Assembly: GCF_000062885.1 (NCBI RefSeq)
Contig: NC_009142.1
Coordinates: 7,305,584 to 7,369,583, forward strand
Length of the DNA stretch: 64,000 bases
Reading direction: 5' to 3'
Source of the DNA: Saccharopolyspora erythraea NRRL 2338
GTDB taxonomy: Bacteria > Actinomycetota > Actinomycetes > Mycobacteriales > Pseudonocardiaceae
Shown: piece after piece, positions 35,639 to 44,348 of the stretch
Position numbering within the stretch: position 1 is the stretch's first letter
How the letters are laid out: every line of letters begins with the position of its first letter
Position numbers and translations under genes: made by a program
Notes under the pieces: model-generated
What the model was told of the DNA's origin: nothing
The model's input: the letters and a program-made list of their open reading frames with translations, nothing else
Database searches by the model: none

Positions 35639-36436
35639 GTGACGGCTACGACTACCACCGACGCGCACGCGGCGGCCTCGGCGATCGCCGACGCCACCGG
35701 CATCCAGCGGCACGACATGGCAGTGGTGCTCGGCTCGGGCTGGCAGCCCGCGGCCGAGGAGATCGGTGCTCCCGAGACCGAGATGCACATGTCCGACCTG
35801 CCCGGCTTCGCCCCGCCCAGCGCCATCGGCCACAGCGGGAAGGTGTGGTCGGTGCCGGTCGCGGGCAAGCACGTGCTGGTGATGCTCGGGCGCACCCACA
35901 TGTACGAGGGCAAGGGCGTCGAGCCGGTCGCGCACGGGGTGCGCACCGCCGCCGCGGCGGGGTGCCGGACGGTCGTGCTGACCAACGCGGCCGGCGGCCT
36001 GCGCGAGGGCATGTTCGTCGGGCAGCCGGTGCTGATCAGCGACCACGTCAACATGACGGCGCGGTCGCCGCTGGTGGGCGCGGACTTCGTCGACCTGACC
36101 GACCTGTACTCCCCGCGACTGCGCGACATCGCCCGCGAGATCGACTCCACGCTCGAGGAGGGGGTCTACGCGGGGCTGCCGGGCCCGCACTTCGAGACGC
36201 CCGCCGAGATCCGCATGCTGCGCGGGCTCGGCGTCGACCTGGTCGGCATGTCCACCGTGCTGGAGGCGATCGCCGCCCGCGCCGCGGGCGCCGAGGTCTT
36301 CGGCCTGTCGCTGGTGACGAACCTGGCGGCCGGTCTCAGCGGTGAGCCGCTGAGCCACCAGGAGGTGCTCGACGCGGGCCGGGCGGCGGCGAGCCGGATG
36401 GGCGGGCTGCTGCGGGCGCTGGTGGAACGGGCCTGA
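35639..36436 (+). CDS. Purine nucleoside phosphorylase, trimeric type
   Basis: A 265-residue protein with [42 protein letters not shown] and [16 protein letters not shown], all signatures of the low-molecular-mass PNP/MTAP family. It cleaves inosine, guanosine and their deoxy forms with phosphate to free base and (deoxy)ribose 1-phosphate. GTG 35639 has a TANNNT -10 box 7 nt upstream and no ribosome-binding site. The phosphosugar mutase gene starts 2 nt after its stop. The order PNP then mutase matches deoD-pmmB of M. tuberculosis, from memory. Confidence 0.92.
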   Translation: MTATTTTDAHAAASAIADATGIQRHDMAVVLGSGWQPAAEEIGAPETEMHMSDLPGFAPPSAIGHSGKVWSVPVAGKHVLVMLGRTHMYEGKGVEPVAHGVRTAAAAGCRTVVLTNAAGGLREGMFVGQPVLISDHVNMTARSPLVGADFVDLTDLYSPRLRDIAREIDSTLEEGVYAGLPGPHFETPAEIRMLRGLGVDLVGMSTVLEAIAARAAGAEVFGLSLVTNLAAGLSGEPLSHQEVLDAGRAAASRMGGLLRALVERA

Positions 36437-36437
36437 G

Positions 36438-38096
36438 TTGAGCGGTCTGGACCCCCAGGTGCGGGAGGCGGCCGAACGCTGGGTCGCCGGTGACGTCGAT
36501 GCGCGGGCGCGGGACGAGCTGCTGGAGCTGCTCGGCGCGGCCGACGCGGGTTCCGCCGACGCCGCCACCGAGCTCGCCGACCGGATGTCGGGCATGCCGA
36601 CGTTCGGCACGGCCGGTCTGCGCGGCCCGGTGCGGGCCGGTGCCAACGGGATGAACCGCGCGGTGGTCGTGCGCACCACCGCCGGTGTCGCGGAGTGGCT
36701 GCGCGAACGGGGCCACGGCGGCGGGATCGTGGTGGTCGGGCGCGACGCGCGGCACGGTTCCGAGGACTTCGCCGCCGACGCCGCCGGGGTGCTCGCCGCC
36801 GCCGGCTTCGACGTGCGGGTGCTGCCCGCGCCGCTGCCGACGCCGGTGCTGGCGTTCGCGACCCGGGCGCTGGACGCGGTGGCGGGCATCCAGATCACCG
36901 CCTCCCACAACCCGCCGCAGGACAACGGCTACAAGCTCTACCTGCGCGGCGGCGTGCACCTGGTCGGTCCGGCCGACACCGAGATCGAGGAGGCCATCGC
37001 GCGGACCCCCGACGCCGCTTCGGTGCCGCGCAGCCAGGACTACTCGGTCCACCACAGCGCGTTGGAGGACTACCTGGCGCGGGTGGCAGAACTCTCGAAG
37101 GGCTCCCCGCGGCCACTGCGGGTCGCCGCGACGGCGCTGCACGGCGTCGGCGCGCGGCCGCTGCGCGAGGCGCTGCACCGCGCCGGGTTCGACGACGTGC
37201 ACCTGGTGGCGTCGCAGTCCGAACCCGACCCGGACTTCCCCACCGTCGGGTTCCCGAACCCGGAGGAGCCGGGAGCGACCGACGCGCTGCTCGCGCTGGC
37301 CGCCGAGATCGAGGCCGACCTGGCCATCGCCCTGGACCCCGACGCCGACCGCTGCGCGCTGGGCATCCGCGAGGACGGGCGGTGGCGGATGCTGCGCGGC
37401 GACGAGACCGGCGTCCTGCTCGCGCAGCACATCCTGTCGGCGCTGGACCGCCAGGCGCACCCGGACCCGCTGGTCGCCACCACCATCGTCTCCTCGACGA
37501 TGCTGCGCTCGATCGCGCAGGAGTTCCGCGCCCGCTACGACGAGACGCTGACCGGCTTCAAGTGGCTCGTGCGCGCGGGCGACGGGGCGGGCACCGGCCT
37601 CGTCTACGCCTACGAGGAGGCGCTCGGCCACTGCGTGGACCCGGAGTGGGTGCGCGACAAGGACGGCATCTCGACCGCGGTGCTGGCCTGCGACCTGGCC
37701 GCGCACGTGGCCGCCGACGGGCGCAGCATCGCCGGGTTGCTCGACGCGCTCGCGATCTCCCACGGCGTGCACCAGACCGGGCAGGTCTCGGTGCGCGTGA
37801 CCGACCTGGGCGTCATCGCCGAGACGATGCGCCGGCTGCGGCGGCAACCTCCGGCCGAGCTGGCCGGTTCACCGGTGGAGGTCCAGGACCTGCTGCCCGA
37901 GACGGACGCGCTGGTGGTCACCGGCGCGGGCGGACTGCGGGTGGTGATCCGTCCGTCGGGCACCGAACCGAAGCTCAAGTGCTACCTGCAGGTGGTCGAG
38001 CAGGTCACCTGCGGCACGATCGGCACCGCCAAGCGCGAGGCGGCGCGGCGGCTCTCCGAGCTTTCGACCGCGGTGACCGAGCTGGTCGCTTCCTGA
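36438..38096 (+). CDS. pmmB: Alpha-D-phosphohexomutase family enzyme (PmmB), possibly phosphopentomutase
   Basis: A 552-residue phosphosugar mutase with FGTAGLRGPV, the active-site phosphoserine loop ITASHNPPQDNGYK, the metal loop DPDADRC, sugar-binding GDETG and YEEALG, and the phosphate-binding RPSGTEPKLKCYLQ. It interconverts 1- and 6- (or 5-) phosphates of sugars. It starts at TTG 36438, 2 nt after the PNP stop, so it is co-translated with PNP. That linkage suggests it converts (deoxy)ribose 1-phosphate to the 5-phosphate, although the annotated name PmmB implies hexoses. The metal and serine loops look intact. Confidence 0.87.
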   Translation: MSGLDPQVREAAERWVAGDVDARARDELLELLGAADAGSADAATELADRMSGMPTFGTAGLRGPVRAGANGMNRAVVVRTTAGVAEWLRERGHGGGIVVVGRDARHGSEDFAADAAGVLAAAGFDVRVLPAPLPTPVLAFATRALDAVAGIQITASHNPPQDNGYKLYLRGGVHLVGPADTEIEEAIARTPDAASVPRSQDYSVHHSALEDYLARVAELSKGSPRPLRVAATALHGVGARPLREALHRAGFDDVHLVASQSEPDPDFPTVGFPNPEEPGATDALLALAAEIEADLAIALDPDADRCALGIREDGRWRMLRGDETGVLLAQHILSALDRQAHPDPLVATTIVSSTMLRSIAQEFRARYDETLTGFKWLVRAGDGAGTGLVYAYEEALGHCVDPEWVRDKDGISTAVLACDLAAHVAADGRSIAGLLDALAISHGVHQTGQVSVRVTDLGVIAETMRRLRRQPPAELAGSPVEVQDLLPETDALVVTGAGGLRVVIRPSGTEPKLKCYLQVVEQVTCGTIGTAKREAARRLSELSTAVTELVAS

Positions 38097-38105
38097 CTCC
38101 GCCGG

Positions 38106-38909
38106 TCAGCTCTTGCGGCCGACGCCGACGTAGACGCCGTCCTGCGGCGGTTCCTCCTCCGCGTCCCAGGCGAAGCGCCACACCGGGGCGCTGACCACGC
38201 CCGGCTCCACCAGCTCCAGGCCCTCGAACATGGCGACGACCTCGGAGTAGGTGCGGAAGTACATCGGGTCCCTGCTGCGCTTCATGGCCTCGACCACCGC
38301 GGCCATCTCGCCGGGCATCTGGTCGGCGGTCAGGTGCGACAGCGCCACCAGGCTGCCCGGGGCCAGCGCGGACCGGTAGCGGGAGAGGATCTTCCACGGG
38401 TCCCGCTCGTCGGCCACGAAGTGGAAGATCGCGACGGTGAGCAGCCCGATCGGCCGGCTGAAGTCGAGGTGCTCGCGCACCGCGGGGGCCTCGAGCACCG
38501 CCTCCGGCTCGCGGAGGTCGGCGTCGACGACGATGGTGCGCGTGTCGTCCTTGAGCAGCAGCTCGCTGTGGGCGACCGCGACCGGGTCGTAGTCGACGTA
38601 GACCACGCGGCAGTCCGGGTTGGCCTTCTGGGCGATCTCGTGCACGTTGCCCGCGGTGGGGATGCCCGAACCGAGGTCGAGGAACTGCGTGATGCCCTCG
38701 TCGACCATGTACTGCACCGCGCGGTGCAGGAAAGCCCGGTTCGACGCCGCGATCCGGCGTCCCTGCGGCTGCACCTCGAGGACCTTGTGCCCCACCGCGC
38801 GGTCAGCGGCGAAGTTGTGCCCACCGCCCAGCAGGAAGTCGTAGACGCGCGCCGCGCTGGGCACCTCCACGTCGATGTTCGCCGGAACCCAATGCGCTTC
38901 CTCAGCCAT
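38106..38909 (-). CDS. SAM-dependent methyltransferase, DUF574 family
   Basis: A 267-residue protein of the actinomycete-specific methyltransferase family with the opening ANIDVEVPSAARVYDFLLGGGHNFAADR. The SAM-binding motif I is FLDLGSGIPTAGNVHE, and VVYVDYDPVAV forms the acidic motif II. Targets are unknown for nearly all members, which occur in many copies in actinomycetes. ATG 38909 has GAGGTGG close upstream. It converges with pmmB, whose stop lies 9 nt beyond its own. Confidence 0.87.
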   Translation of the reverse strand: MAEEAHWVPANIDVEVPSAARVYDFLLGGGHNFAADRAVGHKVLEVQPQGRRIAASNRAFLHRAVQYMVDEGITQFLDLGSGIPTAGNVHEIAQKANPDCRVVYVDYDPVAVAHSELLLKDDTRTIVVDADLREPEAVLEAPAVREHLDFSRPIGLLTVAIFHFVADERDPWKILSRYRSALAPGSLVALSHLTADQMPGEMAAVVEAMKRSRDPMYFRTYSEVVAMFEGLELVEPGVVSAPVWRFAWDAEEEPPQDGVYVGVGRKS

Positions 38910-39146
38910 GAGCCACCTCGTCCGGGTCGTTCACTCCTTCGCCGGCCGGGCGGGTGAACCGCGAAGCCGCTGCCGCGACCGGGTGATCGATCGACCACCG
39001 TACAGCCGAACACGGCTTGGGAGGATGCACCCAGAAGGATGATTGCGGGTACCTCGGAGGGCGCGGACCGGCGGCCGTTGGTGGCAGGCGCGGTGTCACA
39101 ACCGGTAGGCGTTGCACGACGGCGCCGCAGACGGCACCCTCGCGAC

Positions 39147-39599
39147 GTGCCTCGTTTGCTGATCGTCCACCACACGCCGTCGCCGAACCTGCAGGCCATG
39201 CTCGAAGCGGTCATCGCCGGTGCCACGACCGACGAGATCGAGGACGTCGAGGTGGTCCGCCGCGCCGCGCTGGAGGCCACCCCGTCCGACGCGCTGGCCG
39301 CCGACGGCTACGTCCTGGGCACGCCGGCGAACCTGGGGATGATGAGCGGGGCGCTGAAGGTGTTCTTCGACCTCGCCTACTACCCGTGCCTGGACTCGAC
39401 GAAGGGCCGCCCGTACGGCCTGTACGTGCACGGCAACAACGACACCACCGGCGCGGTCCGGGGGATCGAGTCGGTCACCACCGGCCTGGGCTGGGAGAAG
39501 GCGACTCCCAACGTCTCGGTGACCGGGGAGCCGGGCAAGGAGGACCTGGAGGCGTGCTGGGAGCTCGGCGCCACGGTCGCCGCCGGCCTGATGCCCTAG
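39147..39599 (+). CDS. Flavodoxin-like NAD(P)H-dependent reductase
   Basis: A 150-residue protein with a flavodoxin fold: PRLLIVHHTPSPNLQAMLEA forms the phosphate-binding loop, and DGYVLGTPANLGMMSGALKVFFD the FMN-ring region. It is shorter than NQO-type quinone reductases and closer to WrbA/flavodoxin-type proteins. It may act as an electron carrier or small quinone/azo reductase. GTG 39147 has no ribosome-binding site; CACCCT 6 nt upstream may be a weak leaderless -10 box. No operon partner. Confidence 0.78.
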   Translation: MPRLLIVHHTPSPNLQAMLEAVIAGATTDEIEDVEVVRRAALEATPSDALAADGYVLGTPANLGMMSGALKVFFDLAYYPCLDSTKGRPYGLYVHGNNDTTGAVRGIESVTTGLGWEKATPNVSVTGEPGKEDLEACWELGATVAAGLMP

Positions 39600-39848
39600 C
39601 CGATCGGTGCCGCGGCATTCGCCGATCCCGCGGTGCTCCGACAATTGTTCCGCAACGCGCGGAGAGCCGCGGAAATGCCGCGGCAGCGCGGAAAATGCGG
39701 CCGTCCGGCCCAATTCGCCGAACACACCGGGCAGTGCGGCCGAACGTCGGGTGAACGGCCGCCGAAGGGTGTGCGCAATGCGGCATCACCGAATGCCGCC
39801 CGCTCGCATGTTCGTTCAGCGTTCGACCGAACGAATTCGGGGGCGGTC

Positions 39849-41364
39849 ATGGCCGGAATTCCCTGGGAGATCGTTTTCGCGGTCCTCGGTGTCGTGGTGC
39901 CGATCGTGGCGGCGCTCTACGAGTTCGTCGTCGTCGGCCGCAAGCGGCTCGGCTACCGCGTGCAGATGGACACCACCGCAACCGACGCGGTCTCCTCCAA
40001 CCACTCCGGTGCGCTCCAGGAGCTGCGGCTCGGCGAGAACGGCGAGCGGCTGAGCGCCCCCTCGTTCGTGCTGCTGCGCATCGAGAACACCGGCGCGACG
40101 CCCATCGACACCAGCGACTACGCCGTGCTCGACGACGACAAGGTGGGCATCCGCATCAGGTTCCCGGGGCGGCGCGTCGCCGGGATGGTGGTGACCGAGC
40201 TCAGCGACGACTTCCTGCGCCCGGCCTTCGGCGCGGACTCGGGCCTCAGCGTGCGCGACGACGTCATCGAGCTGCCCAAGGTGCCGCTGAACCGCACCGC
40301 GCACTACAAGGTCCTGGCCGCGCTCGACGCCGCCGGCGGTACGCCGGAGAACTTCGAAGACCCGGAGATCGTCGGCGGGATCAAGGGCGGCGTGGGCCGC
40401 GGCGGAATCCACGAGACGCGGAGCCAGACCGGGACACCGCGCAAGGCCCTCGCACTGATCGGGTTCCTGGTGCTGCTGATCATCGCCCAGGCCGCGGTGT
40501 CGCTCGGAAGCGGCTCGGCACCGCTGGACTGCGCCACCGGCAGGCTCAGGGTCCTCGGGTCGACGGCGTTCGCGCCGGTGCTGAAGGAGGCGCCGACGCC
40601 TACCGCCGCACCTGTCCCGGCGCCGAGATCGCCATCAGCACCCAGGGGAGCACCGGCGGGTTGCAGGGCTCGACCGGGAAGGCCACGTGTCACCCGGACT
40701 GCTGGCGTTCTCCGACGGGGCGAAGGGCGAGGGCTACCCGCAGTTGCTGCCGCGCCCTATCGCCTTCTCGCTGTTCACTCTCGTGGTCAACCGTGAGGCG
40801 GGTGTCCAGGACCTCTCGCCGGAGCAGATCCGGCGGCTCCACGCCGGGGAGATCGTCAACCGGCGGCAGATCGGCGGCAACGACCTGCCCGTCCGGCTGG
40901 TCAGCCGGTTCTCCGACCCCGGCACCCGCAGGACCTTCGAGCAGCGGCTCCTCGACGGCCGCCGCGAGCCGGGCGACACCTCCGACGACTGCGCGAACCC
41001 GGCTCCGGGCGCCCCGCCGGGCGTCGTCCGCTGCGCGCGGGCGTCCACCGGGGACGTGCTGGACGCGGTGGCCGCCACACCGGGAGCCCTCGGCTACAGC
41101 GAGGGCGGGGCCGCCTCCGCACGCGACGACCTGCTGCTCGTGCGCATCGGGGGCCACGCGGCGACACTGGAAGGCGCCGACTACGGGGCGTATCCGTTCT
41201 GGGAGACCGAGTACGCCTACACCTACGGGGAGCCCGAGGCCGACTCCCCGACGGCGAGCTTCCTGCTCTACCTGACCAACGTGGTCGGCAAGGACATCGT
41301 CCGCTCGCACGGTCACCGCCCGTGCGCGGAGCCGGCGAATCCCGTGCTGTGCCGTCCTTCCTGA
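39849..41364 (+). pseudogene. Membrane-anchored phosphate-binding-like protein, two frameshifts
   Basis: The 5' part encodes an N-terminal helix (VFAVLGVVVPIVAALYEFVV), a soluble domain, a second helix (ALALIGFLVLLIIAQAAVSL) and the start of a PBP-like domain (RLRVLGSTAFAPVLKEA). The frame then shifts at about 40591 (continuing ADAYRRTCPGAEIAISTQG) and again at about 40667 (continuing LDREGHVSPGLLAFSDGAKG). Both breaks are repaired by adding one G. The rest is a clear PstS-like solute-binding fold (LSPEQIRRLHAGEIV) running to 41364. Either the gene is broken in the genome, or one-base errors lie in G runs. If intact it would be about 505 residues and exported, anchored by two helices. Confidence 0.7.
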
Positions 41365-41651
41365 CGGCTCCGGCGTTCGGTCCCGGATCCTGGTGAGCAA
41401 GGTGGCGCGATCGGGTGAGATTCGCCATGCCATCCGGTGCGGTGCCGTGCGGAAGCGCGAATCCGCCTGCCGGACCGGGGTCCGCCACGACGCGCCGGGC
41501 GGGCCGAAGTTGTCGGGTCCGTCACAGCGGAACGCCCGCCCCCGCGCACGGAGCGCTCGCGGGCGCTCTCAGGGCAAACCCAGTTGATCTTGCTGATGCG
41601 CGCCGGGTTAACCTGATCAGGTCGTCGGGGCGCGCCCCCGGACGGCGGTAC

Positions 41652-41707
41652 GGGTGCCCTGAGCAGAGCCCGCCTTCCCTCATCAACGTGCGATGTTCAG
41701 GGCACCC
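41652..41707. repeat. 11-bp inverted repeat with 34-nt loop
   Basis: GGGTGCCCTGA and its perfect complement flank a loop of 34 nt in the gap 41365-41840. The rest of this 476-bp gap shows no gene. The structure may be a terminator for the broken upstream gene or a regulatory element for the next gene. Confidence 0.5.
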
Positions 41708-41827
41708 CCGTGCCACCCGATGGTATATGCCAGGAATTCTCGGACCGGTCCTGCGCGGCCCGCTCGGGGCGTCGATCGGGTATCAATTCAGACTCCGTTT
41801 TGTTCGACCTGGTCAGGGCATAGGGGT

Positions 41828-41833
41828 TACGCT
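41828..41833 (+). promoter_or_regulatory. -10 element TACGCT of a probable leaderless gene
   Basis: TACGCT ends 7 nt before GTG 41841; no ribosome-binding site is present. Confidence 0.5.
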
Positions 41834-41840
41834 TCGTCAG

Positions 41841-42176
41841 GTGAGTGAGGAAACGATCGAACTCGAACTCGACGACTCCGGCGTCTCTGTGGATCTCCCT
41901 CAGCCCTCCCATCCGAACGATCAGGTGCAGGGCGTCCCATATCGGCCGGTCGAGTTCCGTGACGACGATCTGCCGACCGCCTTGGAACGGTCCGCGCGCT
42001 GGCTCCGCGAAGCGCAGACGTGGCTGGGCGAGCCCCTGGACGTCATCGCGGTCCACCTGGACTACGACGACCGCAACGGCGAGCCCTATTACGACGTGAA
42101 GTTGCTCTGCAACGAGGAGGATCTGGCGGGCGCGCCGGTCGCGCTGCGCAAGCAGTCAGCAGAAGCCGCAGGCTGA
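41841..42176 (+). CDS. Small acidic protein of unknown function
   Basis: A 111-residue soluble acidic protein. The middle part (TALERSARWLREAQTWLGEP, then LDVIAVHLDYDDRNGEPYYD and VKLLCNEEDL) looks like a compact alpha/beta domain. No catalytic motif is recognised. GTG 41841 follows a TANNNT element by 7 nt, consistent with a leaderless transcript; in-frame residues upstream lack codon bias. It stands alone before the convergent glycosyltransferase. Confidence 0.68.
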   Translation: MSEETIELELDDSGVSVDLPQPSHPNDQVQGVPYRPVEFRDDDLPTALERSARWLREAQTWLGEPLDVIAVHLDYDDRNGEPYYDVKLLCNEEDLAGAPVALRKQSAEAAG

Positions 42177-42403
42177 TCACCAGACCGACCACCGAAAGCA
42201 GTCCGCAGCCGAGTTCGCCGTGGCCCGCTCCACGGCGAACACCGGCCGCCGGAAGTCTGCGGCCCCCGAAATCCCGTTCGGCGCCACTACCGCGCGAAAG
42301 CCGCCGCGCAGCGCCCATCTCCAGCGCAGCGCTCAGCTCCAGCTCAGCGCTCAGCTTCCGCGGCAGCGCTCTCTCCGCGGGGCGGCTGCGTTCCCGCCGC
42401 TTC

Positions 42404-43522
42404 TCACGACGTGGTGCGGCGTCCTTTCCACCGCACGGTGCCCCGCGCCACCCGCGCCGCCCCGTCCAGCAGCACCCCGCCGAACAGCGCGCCGGTCAGC
42501 GGCGCCAGCGGGGCCAGGCGGGAGTCCGCGCGCATCAGCTTCGCGGTGCGCGCGTGCGCCACGCCCTGCGCCGCCCAGCCGGCCAGTCCCACGGCCGCGA
42601 GCGCGGGATTCCTGCCGCGCAGCCCGGCGAGCGTCGCCACCGGAGGAGCCAGCGACAGCGCGATCTGGCCGAGCCCGCCGGCGAGCAGGACCGGTACAGA
42701 ACCGCGCGCACCGGCCACGAAGCTCTTGCGGAAAGAAGCCCAGCCCTGCACGAACGGGTCCATCCCGCTGGTCGTGACGTGGTCGGCGCCGTCGACGAGC
42801 CTGGTCGTGCCGCCGTGGTCGCGCACGGTCGTGGCGATCGCGACGTCCTCGTTGCGCATCGACGCCAGCGTCCGCCAGCCGCCGATCTTCTCGTAGTAGG
42901 AACGCCGCAGCGCGAGGCAGTGGCCGATGGCGAACGCCTTGCGGCCCCGTCCGTCCGGTGACGCGTTCTCCCCGATCATCTGCAGGCCCGCGGGCATCAG
43001 CAGCGGCCAGGACGCCGAATGCCCCGCAGGCGGTCCGCCGGGCGTGGACACCAGGTCGGCGTCGACCTCCTCGGCGGTGGCGAGCAGCCTGCCGAGCAGG
43101 TCCGGCGCGAGCACGGTGTCGGCGTCGACGAACAGCAGCCACTCCCCCGCGTCGGCGGCACCGGCGCGCTCGATGCCGACGTGCATCGCGTGCACCTTGC
43201 CCGCCCAACCCGGTGGCGGCCCCTCCACGCGCACGACCCGCACCCTCGGGTCGACCGCCGCGTGGGCGCGGCCGATGTCGCCGGTGCCGTCGGTGGAGCC
43301 GTCGTCGACCAGCACGATCCGCAGCGTGCCCGGGTGCGTCTGCGCGCGCAGTCCGGTCAGGCATTCGTGCAGGACACCGGCCTCGTCCCGGGCCGGGACG
43401 ACGATGGTCACCGGCGGCGGGAGAGGGGTGTCGGACGCGGCCGTGGCCAGCGGGACGACCGCGCGCGTCCTGGCCACCGTCCTCGCGCTGCGGTAGACCG
43501 ACCCCGCGACCGCCAGTGCCAT
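42404..43522 (-). CDS. Family 2 glycosyltransferase, membrane-associated
   Basis: A 372-residue protein. The GT-A fold is marked by VTIVVPARDEAGVLHECLTG, VLVDDGSTDGTGDI and the metal-binding LLFVDADTVLAPDLL. The acceptor region has GWRTLASMRNEDVAIATTV, and two or three hydrophobic helices follow towards the C-terminus (VPVLLAGGLGQIALSLAPPV). It resembles the HpnB-type branch linked to lipid glycosylation, but the acceptor is not known. ATG 43522 is the chosen start; the in-frame extension to 43618 looks non-coding. No linked biosynthetic genes. Confidence 0.83.
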   Translation of the reverse strand: MALAVAGSVYRSARTVARTRAVVPLATAASDTPLPPPVTIVVPARDEAGVLHECLTGLRAQTHPGTLRIVLVDDGSTDGTGDIGRAHAAVDPRVRVVRVEGPPPGWAGKVHAMHVGIERAGAADAGEWLLFVDADTVLAPDLLGRLLATAEEVDADLVSTPGGPPAGHSASWPLLMPAGLQMIGENASPDGRGRKAFAIGHCLALRRSYYEKIGGWRTLASMRNEDVAIATTVRDHGGTTRLVDGADHVTTSGMDPFVQGWASFRKSFVAGARGSVPVLLAGGLGQIALSLAPPVATLAGLRGRNPALAAVGLAGWAAQGVAHARTAKLMRADSRLAPLAPLTGALFGGVLLDGAARVARGTVRWKGRRTTS

Positions 43523-43746
43523 CACGCTCCGCAACGATCCGCTGCTCTGAGAACCCACGCCGGAGAGGGTCGCCCGCAACGGGCGAACCGGCATAGATCG
43601 GAAACGCGAATTCCACACGAACAGCGCATGGCCGTTGCACGCAGGCCGGGTGGCACCAGCACCGGGCCTTCAGGGTTTGTCATTGAGCTTTGAAGCGGCG
43701 CAGCCACTTGGCCCCCGGCCATCGGCACCGACACGCCGACAGGCAC

Positions 43747-44127
43747 TCAGACCTTCGGGCGGGCCCACTCCTCGAGCCGCTCGGCGATCTCCGGCAGTTC
43801 GCGCTGGTCGCGGCCGACCTCGCGGACCAGCTCCAGCGCCTCGTCCTCGTCGGCGTCGATCCACCAGCCGTTGACGTCGCACATCGTGACCGCGGCGACC
43901 CAGCCGAGCCGCCAGTTGCCCGCCGCCAGCGGGCGGGTCCGCACGATCGAGTCCAGCAGGGCCGCCGACTTCAGCCAGAGCGTGTCGTAGGAGGGTGCTC
44001 CCAGTACCTCCGCCCGCGGCCGGTACGCGGCGGAGTCGAGCAGACCGCTGTCGCGCACCACCAGGTCACCGGCGGTGATGGCGGTCGCGAGCAGCAGCAG
44101 ATCGGACGCGTCGAGGTAAACGATCAC
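43747..44127 (-). CDS. Doc/Fic-family toxin with divergent active-site motif
   Basis: A 126-residue protein with the Doc-like layout: a start of VYLDASDLLLLATAI, a central LWLKSAALLDSIVRTRP, and a C-terminal GWVAAVTMCDVNGWWID. The Fic core HPFxDGNKR is present as RPLAAGNWR (residues 65-73). The catalytic His is replaced by Arg65 and the acidic metal residue by Ala69, while Gly70, Asn71 and Arg73 remain. Doc proteins phosphorylate EF-Tu; this one may be inactive or changed. GTG 44127 begins 14 nt after the antitoxin stop, and the two genes form a toxin-antitoxin operon. Confidence 0.75.
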   Translation of the reverse strand: MIVYLDASDLLLLATAITAGDLVVRDSGLLDSAAYRPRAEVLGAPSYDTLWLKSAALLDSIVRTRPLAAGNWRLGWVAAVTMCDVNGWWIDADEDEALELVREVGRDQRELPEIAERLEEWARPKV

Positions 44128-44141
44128 CGATCAATGGTCGA

Positions 44142-44348
44142 TCATGCGGGTCCGAGGCGCTCCAGCAATCCCCGATAACGCGGCAGGACGCGCTGCATGA
44201 CGTCGTCGAGCCTCTGCTCCTTCTGCTGACGCGCCCAGCGCTCGGCCAGCGCGCTGCGCACGACTTCCTGTTTGGAGCGGCCTTCGGCCGCGGCCAGTTC
44301 GGCCAGCCGCCGGTTCTCTTCCTCGGTCAGACGCAGTGTCATGGCCAT
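44142..44348 (-). CDS. Ribbon-helix-helix antitoxin/regulator
   Basis: A 68-residue protein. Residues 1-45 form a ribbon-helix-helix DNA-binding fold (MTLRLTEEENRRLAELAAAE and SKQEVVRSALAERW); the rest is a short tail that probably binds and neutralises the toxin. Start ATG 44348 or ATG 44342; TACCAT lies 6 nt upstream of the first on the minus strand, so the mRNA is probably leaderless. An inverted repeat overlaps this -10 element, which fits autorepression. Its first bases overlap the 3' end of the chitinase gene. Confidence 0.8.
   Translation of the reverse strand: MAMTLRLTEEENRRLAELAAAEGRSKQEVVRSALAERWARQQKEQRLDDVMQRVLPRYRGLLERLGPA

Noticed and set aside
33572..36436. A 954-codon plus-strand frame spanning the kinase and phosphorylase
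   Set aside because: Only its last 265 codons (PNP) are real; the earlier part is out of frame with the kinase.
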